Positions 23,424-33,856 of a stretch of DNA of 64,000 nucleotides are shown here, piece by piece. Within the stretch, counting starts at the first letter, position 1, and every line of letters begins with the position of its first letter. The notes below the pieces were generated by a model that was not told where the DNA came from, ran no database searches, and worked only from the letters and a program-made list of their open reading frames with translations. A program made the translations under genes and the position numbers. This DNA comes from Isoetes taiwanensis (taxonomy: Eukaryota > Streptophyta > Lycopodiopsida > Isoetales > Isoetaceae): NCBI GenBank assembly GCA_021234155.1, contig JAJEKV010000682.1:1-64000 (forward strand). Reading direction: 5' to 3'.

Positions 23424-25183
23424 ATGCATGAATATGTGCATCCTTGCCTTTATATTTCATATTATTGTTCATGTTATCTTGTAGGTTCCAGATTCTTATC
23501 CATATCATTAGATGAAGTCACGGCAAAGGATAGCTCTTCATGGTTGTGCATGCATGTGTACAATGTACATCAATTTTCTAGAAAGTCCTACTTCCTGAGC
23601 ATAAAAAAATTGAACGGGGATTCTAGTGCTGAAAGTTTGTATGCCATGGTGGATGAAGAATTGGCTGATGCAGGGTTGAGCCTACATGATCGTGCACAAA
23701 AACTAGTATGCTTCGGTGCGGATGGCACATCACCATGGTCGGGTTGCGAACCGGACTAGGAGTCAGACTTCAGACGAGCTTTGCACCATATTTGCTCTCT
23801 ATCCATTGCATGGCACATAGGACAAATCTGGCCTTCAAGATTGTCAATGAGTTCAGATGTGTGCAGAAGGTAGAATATCTGATAAAGACAGTGAATCAGT
23901 TTTACTGCCGCAGCCCACAAAGGCTTGCACATTTTCAACAGTTTGCTATAGGTTTGACAGAGGGGCGAAAAATGTTAAAAGATGTAGACACACGTTGGAT
24001 TTCAATTGCATTACCAATACGTAGATTGTGTGAAGAGTACATTTCTATTGCAGGGGCATGCGCTGATTTAGAGGACGAGGACAAGGCAATTGAATCACGT
24101 TGCTTTCAGATGCTGAAACGATGCTAACATTATATGCTCTTCTACCTTTACTTAGGGAGCTTGTGTTTTTGATGCAACAGGCACAAGATCGTACAATATT
24201 TATATCTGAGTATACTATTGCCAGGAAAGTGGCGTGCACAAGGTTAGAGAAGTTGTATACATTTCCAAATTGTTTTGAGGAAGACAAAACATTCTATAAG
24301 TGGCAGGATCTTGTATCTTTAGACAGTGAGAAGAGTTTTTTGGCGTATGATAAAGATGGCTGCCTATGTATGCATGCCAAGGATCGATTTTTACCTTTGC
24401 ATTGTTTCATGAAGTCGGGACGAAATAACCATTTGCGGAAGACTGAGGTACGAGATAATGAGTTTTCCATTCTTATTCAATCCGTAAAAGAGAATATGAA
24501 GGATGTGGCAGATAGTCTTGCTGCTGAAATACGTTCACGATTCCCTCGCGATGAAATTATTGATTCTATGGCAGTCATATTTCCAAATTTCTGGAATAAT
24601 GCACATGGAGAAAGTTCTATTCTAAAGAAGTTTTCAGCTTGCTTGAAGGTTCTTATTGGCCATTTTTGTACCAAGCACATAGTAGATGGCAAGGAAATAA
24701 ATGGTTTACTAGATTCAGATGCATTGCAAATGCAGTCTGGGCTGTTTGGAATGACTATGTATGCGCAATTTCAGCAATTGCATAAGCCACTAGAAGGGTG
24801 GTTTTAATAAGGTTGTGGAATAAGTCGGCCCCTCGAATGATTACTTGAGAGATGATGCGAGTGAGTATTTTAAGCTAGCAGAGCTTTGTTCGACAATGGT
24901 TCTAGGAAGCGTTGAAGATGAAAGAGCATTTAGTTCACTGACTTTTATAAAAAATAAACTGCGAAATAGATTGGATATTAATCTTGATGCTACCATGAGA
25001 CTGTACAAGTGTGAGCATTCATTGCAATCATTTCCATATGACTTGGCGTTCAAACGATGGAGGCAAGCTACTGACAGGCGGAGTGTTAGTAGTGTGCACG
25101 AACCAAATTCCGTGGAAGAACAAGCACCTGTTATAAGCACGAATCAATTAGATGTTAGGTTCTGGCAGGTCAATGGCATATAA
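23424..25183 (+). pseudogene. hAT-family transposase (ZNF862/KIAA1586-like), frameshifted
   Basis: Successive frames add up to the C-terminal two thirds of a hAT transposase. The RNase-H-like core starts around 23,490 (SISLDEVT, then FGADGTS), continues with LSIHCMAHRTNLAFKI and KDVDTRWIS (about 23,790-24,000), then a helical insertion domain (24,100-24,807). It ends in the hAT dimerisation segment (24,880-25,010: LAELCSTMVLGSVEDERAFS, LRNRLDINL). Frame changes lie near 23,735, near 24,095 and between 24,807 and 24,845 (in-frame TAA after RGWF). The start codon and N-terminal zinc finger/BED are not seen, and an acceptor-like cttgtag at 23,478-23,484 suggests an upstream exon. The part from 24,345 on is duplicated at 1-828. 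I found no terminal inverted repeats. Confidence 0.8.
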
Positions 25184-26881
25184 GTAAGTTCTCTATATGT
25201 AATATAATTTTATTCATGTAAATCATAAGTTCTGTACAAGAGATTTTACTGGGCAGTTGCAACATGTTTTTGCAGGTGAGTTTCAACTCAAAATCATCAT
25301 GTTTTCCAATTCGTGTATTGCTGGTCTGGTTTAGAATGCAGATAATAAAAGTTGCACAGGGATTGGTTCGTTCAGGTTTCAGAAGCCAAGGTCTGCAATG
25401 GTAATTGCAGTAAGTTACTCTTAGAAGTACTCTTTATTTGTGAACACCTCTCCTTGGAATATCTCAAACCATGGTTAGACTTAATAAAAAGTCTATAGAT
25501 CATACATCAGTAGTCTGTTTGTATTGTAAGTTTCTGTTTAAGAAATTGGGATGACCAGTCTATCTCTGCCATATGATCTCTCTTGAATGTGTTCAGTTAT
25601 TATCACAAGCGTCAAAGTTTCCTCCAAGACTGGCACAAGGTGACTATAAGGTAATGTGAAAAAGAATGACAATAGAATTGTTACATCGATCTATCTGAAT
25701 ATACAAATTTCCCCGATTATGGGTATGTTTTTTTAAAAGCTGCAAACATCATCTCATCTATGCTTTAGTATTAAAGAACTGAAAAGAAAACTAGAAAAGA
25801 ACGTTAGACAGCTATTAGTATTCAATAGTGATTTGAAAATGATGTTCCGACTGTCTGAAGACTAGACTGCCGACTATCTGAAGATATTTATAAGATGTCG
25901 AACAAGTAAAGGGCTTACTGGATTAGTTTTTGGCGACAATTAAGTCCGAAATTGATGTTCCGAACCATTGTGCTACAGTGCACTGAATGAACAGTGCACT
26001 GGATGAACAGTGTCACGCTAATGCTTAATGGTTATTAGTTTATGCCTTTTCTACAATACGCTCCTAAAATATCTCATGGTTGAAGAATATTCCATATGGA
26101 TAATGCCTTTAAAGAGGGCATCTAGAATTCAAATAAAAATGAATATAAAGGAAAAACGTCACATCACGAACATTTTGGATTCTATTTGTTGTTCTAAGAA
26201 GAGGCATATTTTCATTTAGATTTACAAGATGCCATGTGGCATTTCCTAATGGGCATATTTGTCACGCTAATGCTTTAATGGTTATTAGTTATGCTTTATG
26301 GTTATTACGTTAATACTTAATGCTAATGCTTAATGGTTAAAAGGTGTCGAATAATGGTTTTGCTTTTTGTTTTGTTTGATAAGTTATGTAAGTTGAAAAG
26401 TTCTATAAGTAAATGATGCAATTGATCATATTTGACATCAATTCTCTAACCATGAGAACAATGACTCAAACCTTAGGCTAAATATGATCTAGCAATCATG
26501 TATATATTTGCAGTGGTCATACAGAGAATGGTGTTAAGGTGGATTTAATAGATATGCATTAGGAACTTGATGCCTATATCAGAGACCACTAATTTTCTTT
26601 CCTGCAGATGCGTGAGCATAAGCGAGGCTCTATATTTAATAAGGTTTCTAGCTAAAAATCGCCAATTGAGCTACACATATTTTGCAAAAAGGTTCAAAAA
26701 TCGCCAATTAGGTTGCAACCAAATTATAAAGAAGTAGGAAAAATGGCCAGTTCAGGCTACACTTTCGTGGGCGTGTTTTACAAGGAATGGCCAATTCATT
26801 GTACTTATTCAAAATTATAGGTCCCTTAAAATTTTCCCTGCTTTGGGAGAACCCCCATAGCTTTACATCGAGCGAGCTGTA
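25184..26881. other. AT-rich spacer, no gene seen (right copy)
   Basis: Non-coding sequence after the hAT transposase. Notable bits are a 15-17 bp tandem near 25,973-26,010 (cagtgcactgaatgaacagtgcactggatg is split by single changes), and a ~30-bp direct repeat (gtcacgctaatgctt...ggttattag) at about 26,012 and 26,262 bracketing 220 bp. These may mark an old small insertion, but the ends are not convincing. Confidence 0.5.
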
Positions 26882-28034
26882 GTGAGGGAGATGCTTGGGG
26901 GAGACACCCACGCCTACGACGTGCTTAAGGGCAAACTTTGGTGGGGTCGCAACCCACCCGTCGTCATGCATGAGGGCCAGCAATATCTTGAGGTCGCCTT
27001 TGCCTTCGCCATTCTCATGGACCAGTACGTTGAGGATGATACTCTGCCAGCAGAGAAGGGCAAGGTTTCCGAGTCTTCAGATGAGGAAGAGGATGAGCAC
27101 ATAGGCATGGACGATTTTGTTCGGTGGAAGCAGTTGGTCGAGGAGATGCCGCCACACTGGGAGCGAGGGGCAAGCTTGTCCGGATTGGATGCCCTTCCAA
27201 TTGTTTATCACCAAGGTCAGGAGTTCCTTCTCTTGGATGATATCCTCTGGACGTATCGTATAGTGGCCGGGTTCAAGCACCGACACAAAGTGCAGGTGCT
27301 CTATGAGTTGGCTGAGTACTGCATGGATGATTTCATTGATTTCACTCCCGTAGGTTTTCCACGAGAAGTACAGCAGCTACTCCAGTTTCATCAGGAGACT
27401 ATAGAGCCGGCTGATACCCTTCTACGGCTCAGAGATTTGGTATTGCAAGACCCTCCATCTCAGCCTTCTCCGGACGCCTTCACGGCCATGGGACCTCACG
27501 TCCCAAACATCAATATGGTTGAAGTCCTTTTGATTCAGATGAGGAAGGGGAAGATCTTTGCCATAACCCTGCACATCTTAAGGAGGAGCAGGAGGAGCTC
27601 AAGGAGGAAGAGGTCCCTATGGATTTGGATAAGGAGGTCGCCACTTCAGTGACCCCACAAGGAAAAGCGTTGGGGAATCACCTCACATGCTTCTTCCTAT
27701 CAGCCTTTCGGCAAGGGCAGGTCCTTTTTGTGGCCCGAGACCTGGCCCCAGAAGCCGAGGCATCGTGGTGGAGCCTCCGTGCTTTGTCCACATTGGCAGG
27801 GCACAAGAAGCTACCATATCGCACCCGCACTTTCGGGACTTCGCCCTTGGCCAGGATATAGCACCCTGGATGAGCATGAAGCTCCTCACGGCAGCCCCAT
27901 TAGCTGCTGCCTACCCCCCAGAGGTTGCCTCTCTTGCGGCCACCAGGGTTGACCCAGGGGTCACCTTGTTACGTCATCGGCCGCCACCACCTCCTCCTAC
28001 ACCAATGGACCAGGATGCGGGGCCTAGCTCCTAG
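26882..28034 (+). pseudogene. Unrecognised transposon-associated protein ORF
   Basis: A 256-codon frame (26,882-27,652) reads as a real protein: an aromatic N-terminal part (KLWWGRNPP), an acidic patch (SESSDEEEDEH, codons ~64-75), then helical sequence (FLLLDDILWTYRIVAGF; VLYELAEYCMDDFIDF). Near 27,530 the sensible reading shifts to another frame (SDEEGEDLCHN, then KEEQEELKEEEVPMDLDKE), and a third piece ends in a proline-rich tail (RHRPPPPPPTPMDQ) with a stop at 28,032-28,034. Both large copies carry it, immediately upstream of a LINE 3' end. It may be ORF1 of that LINE or a captured gag-like gene. No zinc knuckle, RRM or other known motif is visible. Confidence 0.5.
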
Positions 28035-28039
28035 CTACA

Positions 28040-28882
28040 TGGGGAAAAAAAAAAGCATTATAGAGTATGGCCTTTGGCCACTCAAAAATATGTAATATTG
28101 CATTGATCTTTCATGCACTTTTGAATACAAGCAATTTGTTTTTTTCCTACAATACTTGTCTTTCTCTTTCTAGAGTTTGAAGTATAAGGAATAATTCATT
28201 TGTTGTATATCCACTCTTGCCTTCGCGAGGCACTTAAACTATACCTTGATGCTACTTTCCTTCGCAGGCTGTGGGATGCAGAGGCTCTGACACATGTTAA
28301 GCTGGCACACTATCAGCAGCAAGTCAATCCTAGGCTCACAAGAGGCCCACACCAGTACTTGTACACCCAGCTACCCATGAAGAAACGCAGGCTTATAGCT
28401 TCCATTCGCACGGGGGCACATCGCCTCCGCATTGAAACAGGGCGTTGGGCTCGTGAAGCACGGGAGCAAAGGCTTTGTCGGTGTTGCCACCGGTAGCGAT
28501 TGAGGATGAATGTCATGCCCTCGGACACCTGCCAAAGATTTGCCCATATCGAGAGCGATATGTTCGATTACTAGTGCCCGCCAGCCGTTGCATCAAGTTA
28601 TTGGCTCTGGCGTCGGTGGGTTTGTTGGGGTCATACCTCGGGGAGGTTATGGATGCACGGACTTCGTTTGTGTCCCACGGGACGGTATTGAACCGTCCTA
28701 TGCAATTGTATTATTGTGTGCGGCGGGTTTATTACCGCTAAGGTTTTCCCTCGAAAACCCTTCAAGGCGGGGTTTTTAATCCGCCGCATTAATATGCTTG
28801 TTTGCTCTTTTTGTTTGGGTCCCATAGGCCAATTGGTCTCCGTGGACGCTAAAAACCTATTCTATTCTATTCTATTCTTCTT
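28040..28882 (+). mobile_element. LINE 3' end with (TTCTA)n tail, right copy
   Basis: Around 28,261-28,490 the frame gives the end of a LINE ORF2 protein (LWDAEALTHVKLAHYQQQ; MKKRRLIASIRTGAHRLRIE). It then shifts to a CC...IEDECHAL segment and LLGSYLGEVMDA, matching the better-preserved zinc motif at 54,930-55,000. The 3' UTR has two small hairpins (GGTTTTC-CCTC-GAAAACC at 28,742-28,759; GGCGG...CCGCC at 28,766-28,785) and ends in attctattctattctattc at 28,859-28,877. The tail directly abuts the acidic ORF and gypsy body, so this LINE probably landed in, or replaced, the gypsy 5' end. Confidence 0.75.
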
Positions 28883-28918
28883 ACATTATTAGAAGAAGAA
28901 GAGGAACAAGAACAATAA

Positions 28919-29281
28919 GAAGAGGAAGAAGGTGAAGAATACGAAAACGAAGAAGAAGAAGACGAAAGAGAGCCATACGATCCTATCAAGGGCTTCGAAA
29001 TAGCTAACATCCTTCGCGACCATGCTTTCGAACACTTACAGCTTACGCTCCATCGAACTTGGAATTATTGGGACTGCACTAAACAAGAAGCTTTTAACGA
29101 TGCTAAGGATCACCTTTGGCAGATATATTATGTGCTCCGAGATCTCTTTAATCTTCTAATCATCAGCCCTACTTTGGAATTCCAGTATGTCATAATTCAA
29201 GCTTGGGCTAGGTACAAAGTGGTCCGAGCAGTGAGGGAGAGTATTCGATACTCTATCCTATACCCCTTCACGCAGCCCTAA
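28919..29281 (+). CDS. Acidic-tail ORF upstream of gag, unknown
   Basis: A frame open for 120 codons between TAA 28,916 and TAA 29,279. It starts with glutamate-rich sequence (EEGEEYENEEEEDERE), then a compact helical domain: PYDPIKGFEIANILRDHAF, HRTWNYWDC, DHLWQIYYVLRDLFNLLI, IIQAWARYKVVRAVRES. There is no in-frame ATG, so it would need upstream splicing, readthrough or an upstream start; the acidic stretch continues before the TAA. It lies 207 bp before the gag-like frame and behind a LINE tail, so it is probably part of the gypsy 5' region. The same domain is present, broken, at 4,490-4,865. Family not recognised. Confidence 0.45.
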   Translation, partial: EEEEGEEYENEEEEDEREPYDPIKGFEIANILRDHAFEHLQLTLHRTWNYWDCTKQEAFNDAKDHLWQIYYVLRDLFNLLIISPTLEFQYVIIQAWARYKVVRAVRESIRYSILYPFTQP

Positions 29282-29488
29282 GCTAGTTGTTTAAGGTTCC
29301 CCTTGTTTAAATGCAACCTTAGTTTTTTTTTTGTGTGTAGCCAAAAGTCTCTTGTAACCGTGGTTTTATTTTTAATAATAAAAGTGTTTCCTTTTGTAAA
29401 CTTCTTGTCATAACCAATGGAATTAGTATGCTTATCTTGAATTGTTTTTATCCTAGACGGTGCACGCCCTCCCCCTTGGGCGACACCC

Positions 29489-29995
29489 GTGCAACTGGGC
29501 CGTCTTACCCCGGAACAAGAGCTCACTATTATGAAGTGTCAGCTTACTGAGCTCCAAGCCTACGTACTGCAAATAAATCCACCTCAAATGCAACAAGAGT
29601 ATGGACCAGAGATTCCTGCTCCACAGAACCCGCCGTCGCCACCCGCACCTGCACCTGTGCCTACCACAACAAGTCGATCTAAGAGGACACGCCCTAGTTC
29701 TTCCTCAGATCCTGCCTCAGAGTCTTCTGACTCCACTGACTCCTCTGAGGATGAGGCCGACCATGCCAAAACCAACAAAAAGGATTATCAGAAAACAGTG
29801 GATTCGGCCATCACTAGCATTTGGAAGAACTGGAAGCTCGCACAATTTTCAGGGAAAACCAGGAATGGAATAGATGCAGAATCATAGCTGGATGAAATAT
29901 AGGAGTTCGGTAAGTCATACGGAATGACTGACAAGGATACCGGCAAAGTTGCCACCACCAATCTTACAGGGTCAACACGAATCTGGTGGAAATGA
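29489..29995 (+). pseudogene. Gypsy gag N-terminal fragment
   Basis: The frame begins with a coiled-coil-like helix (EQELTIMKCQLTELQAYVLQI), then a proline-rich and a serine/acidic linker (SSSSDPASESSDSTDSSEDE). It then gives the start of a retrotransposon gag domain (FSGKTRNGIDAES, stop, LDEI, stop, EFGKSYGMTDKD). Two stops at about 29,885 and 29,900 (TAG each, in tagctggatg and tataggag) are shared with the left copy. The gag domain is cut short after GSTRIWWK, and no CCHC zinc knuckle is found before protease-like sequence starts about 60 bp later, indicating an internal deletion. As it stands it could not form a particle. Confidence 0.65.
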
Positions 29996-31785
29996 TATGC
30001 CCGCTCTCATGGGCTCACAAGGGGAAGGTGCCGCTATAAAGTCTTTGCCAAAGCCAATGGCGAAAGCCTTACAGATCACTCTCTTGAGGTCTAAGCCACC
30101 TCCAGTTACACCGGCAAGTGGGGCCATACGCCACACCCGTGGTCGCCATATCAATTTGAATATTCAGCTGCCAGGAGCACCTGTTGCTCTAGGAGCGGAA
30201 ATAATGGATATTGGCCGCTATGATCTCATTGTGGAAATGGAATTCTTGGCCACTGCCAAAGCCAACATTGATTGTGAGAAACGGGAGGTCACCTTCAATG
30301 CAGCCAATGGAGCCCGGGTCACTATAGCAGGTAAGCCTCATCCTATTATGCAATGTATTTCATTACACCAGTTGCATAGGGCTCTCGGGAAATCGCAGAT
30401 CACAGGCATGATTCGACTTGCTTCAGTGGAAGCTAAGTCCAAACAGGATGAGGTCCTTGATGCCTTACCTCCAGCAATAGCCGTGGTTCTTCGAGAATAC
30501 CATGATCTTTTTCCCGATGAAATCCATCGGCTACCGCCTTTCAGAGGGGTGGAATGTGAAACTACCTTAGAACCAGGCACCAAGCCTACCAGTAAGGCCC
30601 CATATCGGATGAGTATTCCTGAATTGATCGAGCTTAAGAAGCAGTTGTAGGAACTCCTCAAATTAGACTTCATTAGGCCAAGTGTTTCACATTTTGGAGC
30701 CCCAATACTCTTTGTTAAGAAAAAGGATGGCACCCTAAGAATGTGCATCAATTACCGCCAGCTCAATAAGCATACTATTAAGAATCGGTATGCCTTACCG
30801 CGGACAGATGATCTCATGGATCAATTGCAAGGGGCTAAGTATTTTACGAAGATTGACCTTCGATCAGGATATCACCAGATAAGGATTAAGGAGGAGGACA
30901 TCCATAAGTCCGCTTTCAGGACCCGTTATGGGCATTACGAGTTCACAGTGATGCCATTTGGCCTAACCAATGCTCCGGCCACTTTCATGAGGCTCATGAA
31001 TGATGTCTTCCACGAGTATCTTGACGATTTTGTCATTATATTCTTTGATGACATCCTCATATACAGTAAGACCTTAGAGGATCATGAACGACATCTTCGG
31101 CTGGCATTACAGAAATTGAAGCGCCACCAATGATATGCCAAGTTTTCTAAGTGTCGCTTTGCCACCACCAAGGTTGATTACCTGGGACATATTGTGTCCG
31201 CAGAGGGAATAGCTACCGACCCAGCAGAAATTGAAGCAGTCAAGGAATGGCCAATTCCAACCAATGTGTCTGAGGTTCGCAGCTGTTTGGGCTTGGCGGG
31301 TTATTACCGTAAATTTGTCAAGGACTTTGCCAAGCTCGCTGCACCTTTAACCGACCTGACCAAGCATGATAAGGTTAGGGATTGGATGGCACATTGGAAA
31401 GACAAGGTACAGACCGGATTTCAAGCATTGACAACAGCTCCTGTTCTTACCATGCCAGATCCTCAAAAGGACAAGTGGGTTGCCACAGATGCTAGTAAAA
31501 TCGCTACAGGGGGAGTCTTAATGCAAGAAGATCGGGTTATCGCTTATGACTCTCGAAAGATGAATGACGCTGAGCAGCGATACCCCACGCATGACCAAGA
31601 GTTGCTCGCCGTGGTGCGTGCTTTGCACATTTGGCGGCATTACTTACTTGGAAGACGATTCCAGTTAGATACTGATCATCAAAGCCTCCAATACATCTTT
31701 ACGCAACCCCATCTCAACTTGAGACAAAGACGGTGGATGGAATTCCTTGAGGAATACGATTTTGAGGTCGTTTATAAACCGACAA
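29949..31785 (+). pseudogene. Gypsy pol: protease end, RT and RNase H
   Basis: This is one frame with two stops (TAG 30,648-30,650 in place of a likely CAG, and TGA 31,131-31,133). The protease C-terminal part is seen at about 30,130-30,270 (EIMDIGRYDLIVEMEFLA). The active-site DTGA/DSGA triplet was not found, so the protease is N-terminally deleted. RT follows: [44 protein letters not shown], and catalytic [10 protein letters not shown] at ~31,047-31,077 (FFDD where Y/F-x-DD is expected). RNase H is at 31,440-31,760 ([32 protein letters not shown]). After 31,785 the frame must shift to read [10 protein letters not shown]. Confidence 0.85.
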
Positions 31786-33313
31786 GCATAATGTTGTTGC
31801 TGACGCCCTTTCTAGACATCCATTCGTCACTCGAATGCATTGTAATTCTATCTCCACACTCTCCAGTGAGTTCGGAAAGCATGCCCTTCCCATAGATCCG
31901 GAATTCCGAGAGGTATGGCAAAGTGTATCTAAGAAAGCCAGAACAGATAAGGAGAGATTATAAGAAGGAAGCTGAACTCCTTTATTATAAAGGACAAGTT
32001 ATGTGTTCTCGAGACGTCTGGAGTTCGTAAGCTCATTCTCCATGGTACACATAACAGTCCGATAGCAGGGCATGCGGGATTTTTGAAAACATATTTCAAA
32101 ATCCGCTCTAGCTATTTCTGGCCAGGAATGAAGAAGCACATTGCCAGGTACATTAAGCAATGCCAGACCTGTCAACAGACAAAGGCAGAGCAGTTGCGTA
32201 TCCCAGGGGAATTGCAACCCCTCGATGTCCCCAATGCAAAATGGGAAGTTATTACCATGGATTTTATCGTGGGGCTTCCACGCACATTAAGAGGGTTTGA
32301 TGCCTTAATGGTGGTGGTCGACAAACTTTATAAAATGGCACACTTCCTGCCATGTCGTACCACAGACACTGCACTGGATACCGCCTTGCTGTTCACGAGG
32401 GAGGTATTTGGTCTGCATGGGATGCCCCGTACGATTATATCAGATCGGGATCCTAAGTTTGTTAGTGCATTCTGGAATGATTTCTTCAGCACTATTCAAA
32501 CTAAGCTCGCCATGAGCACAGCTTATCACCCGCAGACAGATGGCAAACAGAGTGTACCAATCGAATCATTGAGGATATGCTACATAACTATGTCTGGAAT
32601 AAACAATCTCAATGGGCAGACTACATTCATTTGGTGCAGTTTGCCTACAACAGTACTAGACAGGAGCCCTCAAGGATGTCTCCTTTCATCAATGCCTTAC
32701 ACCAGACACGTGGCATAACCCAGTATCAAAGGTTGAGGTTTCTCAGCAATTGCTTACAGACATGCAAGCGCTAGTCGAGGAAGTTCGGGCATACTTGATA
32801 GCCGCAAGCGCTCGGCAAAAGAGCCTGGCCGATCGACACCGTACTCCCCGGGATTTTCAGGTCGGTGAGTCCGTCTAGTTAAAGATCAAGGTCAAGCAAG
32901 TCAGACTTAAGATTGGCAACTGTAAGAAGCTTGCATCTAGATGGGCAGGACCATTTCAGATCACCGAAAGGATAGGGTCTCAAGCCTACCGATTGGATCT
33001 ACCCGCACATTTAAAGACCCATAAAGTTTTCCATGTAAGTCTTCTCAAGAAGCATCATCCAGATCCAGAAGAAATTCTTGACACACCAACACTTCTGGAG
33101 ATGACTGAGGATCAGTTGGAGATTGTGCCAGAAGCTCTCCTTGATCGTTCCTATAAGCAAACCCGTCGAACTCAAATCTTGCAATACTTGGTCAAGTGGA
33201 AATACTTACCCGCAGAAGATGCAACATGGGTTCTTAAAGCGGATTTGGATAAGACTTACCCGGACTTTATGAAGGATTGCCAGGAATGCAATCATCTAGA
33301 ACCTGGATGGTAA
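31786..33313 (+). pseudogene. Gypsy integrase with GPY/F and chromodomain
   Basis: The HHCC zinc finger (LILHGTHNSP...CQTCQQTK) is at about 32,025-32,185, and the DDE core at 32,240-32,600 (MDFIVGLP; SDRDPKFVSAFW). A frameshift near 32,545 precedes the region of the third acidic residue (RIIEDMLHNYV). The segment from 32,770 leads to the GPY/F motif (ASRWAGPFQI, 32,935-32,960), HVFHVSLL-type sequence, and a C-terminal chromodomain (ILQYLVKWKYLPAEDATWV, 33,177-33,233), with a stop after EPGW at 33,313. A chromodomain fused to integrase marks the chromovirus branch of Ty3/gypsy, where it guides insertion to marked chromatin. Three or more frame changes make it non-functional as written. Confidence 0.85.
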
Positions 33314-33856
33314 GCATAGAGTTCTTTTAGTGCGACAGGGGTCATATGAGCGGGATCCGGCAAGGATCATTCTAGGGATTGGGTTACATGCATCTTAGAT
33401 GGGAATTGGGCATATAGGCATTCATGATAGGACGCATTCATCTCGGACTATTATGGGAATATTGCCACTCCCACTGAGGGGCGACATGCAAGCCTTAGGC
33501 ATGATAGGATCTTTGCATTCATATTTTAATTATTTAAGGGGGTGATTCCTTCAACCACACTACTTTAACTTATTTCTTAAACACTAATGTATTCTACGCG
33601 GGGCCATTGAAATCTTGCTAAGGCGCTAGAAGACAGGCCTCGCTTCGGAGGCCAACTTGTGTTTTTGAGATAAAATTGTGTTTGACATGTACTTTTGAAC
33701 GTAATTTCCTACTGTTTTGTTGAAGACAGGATTTCTTGTCCTGCTACCTCCATATGTAACTCTTTGACATTTTCAATGAATCAACATTATCTTCACCATA
33801 ATTACTCTCCACTAACTCTAATGCTGAGGACAGGATTAATCCGGGGGGGGGGAGAA
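33314..33856. other. Gypsy 3' untranslated region and polypurine tract
   Basis: Non-coding sequence between the chromodomain stop and the LTR. It ends in gggggggggagaa (about 33,843-33,855), which directly precedes TGTGACG and serves as the plus-strand primer tract. The left copy has cctggggagaa there, so the length of the G run is uncertain. Confidence 0.7.

Noticed and set aside
26012-26297. 30-bp direct repeat as target duplication of a small transposon
   Set aside because: The repeated words belong to a local gctaatgcttaatggtta array, and the intervening 220 bp has no inverted ends.
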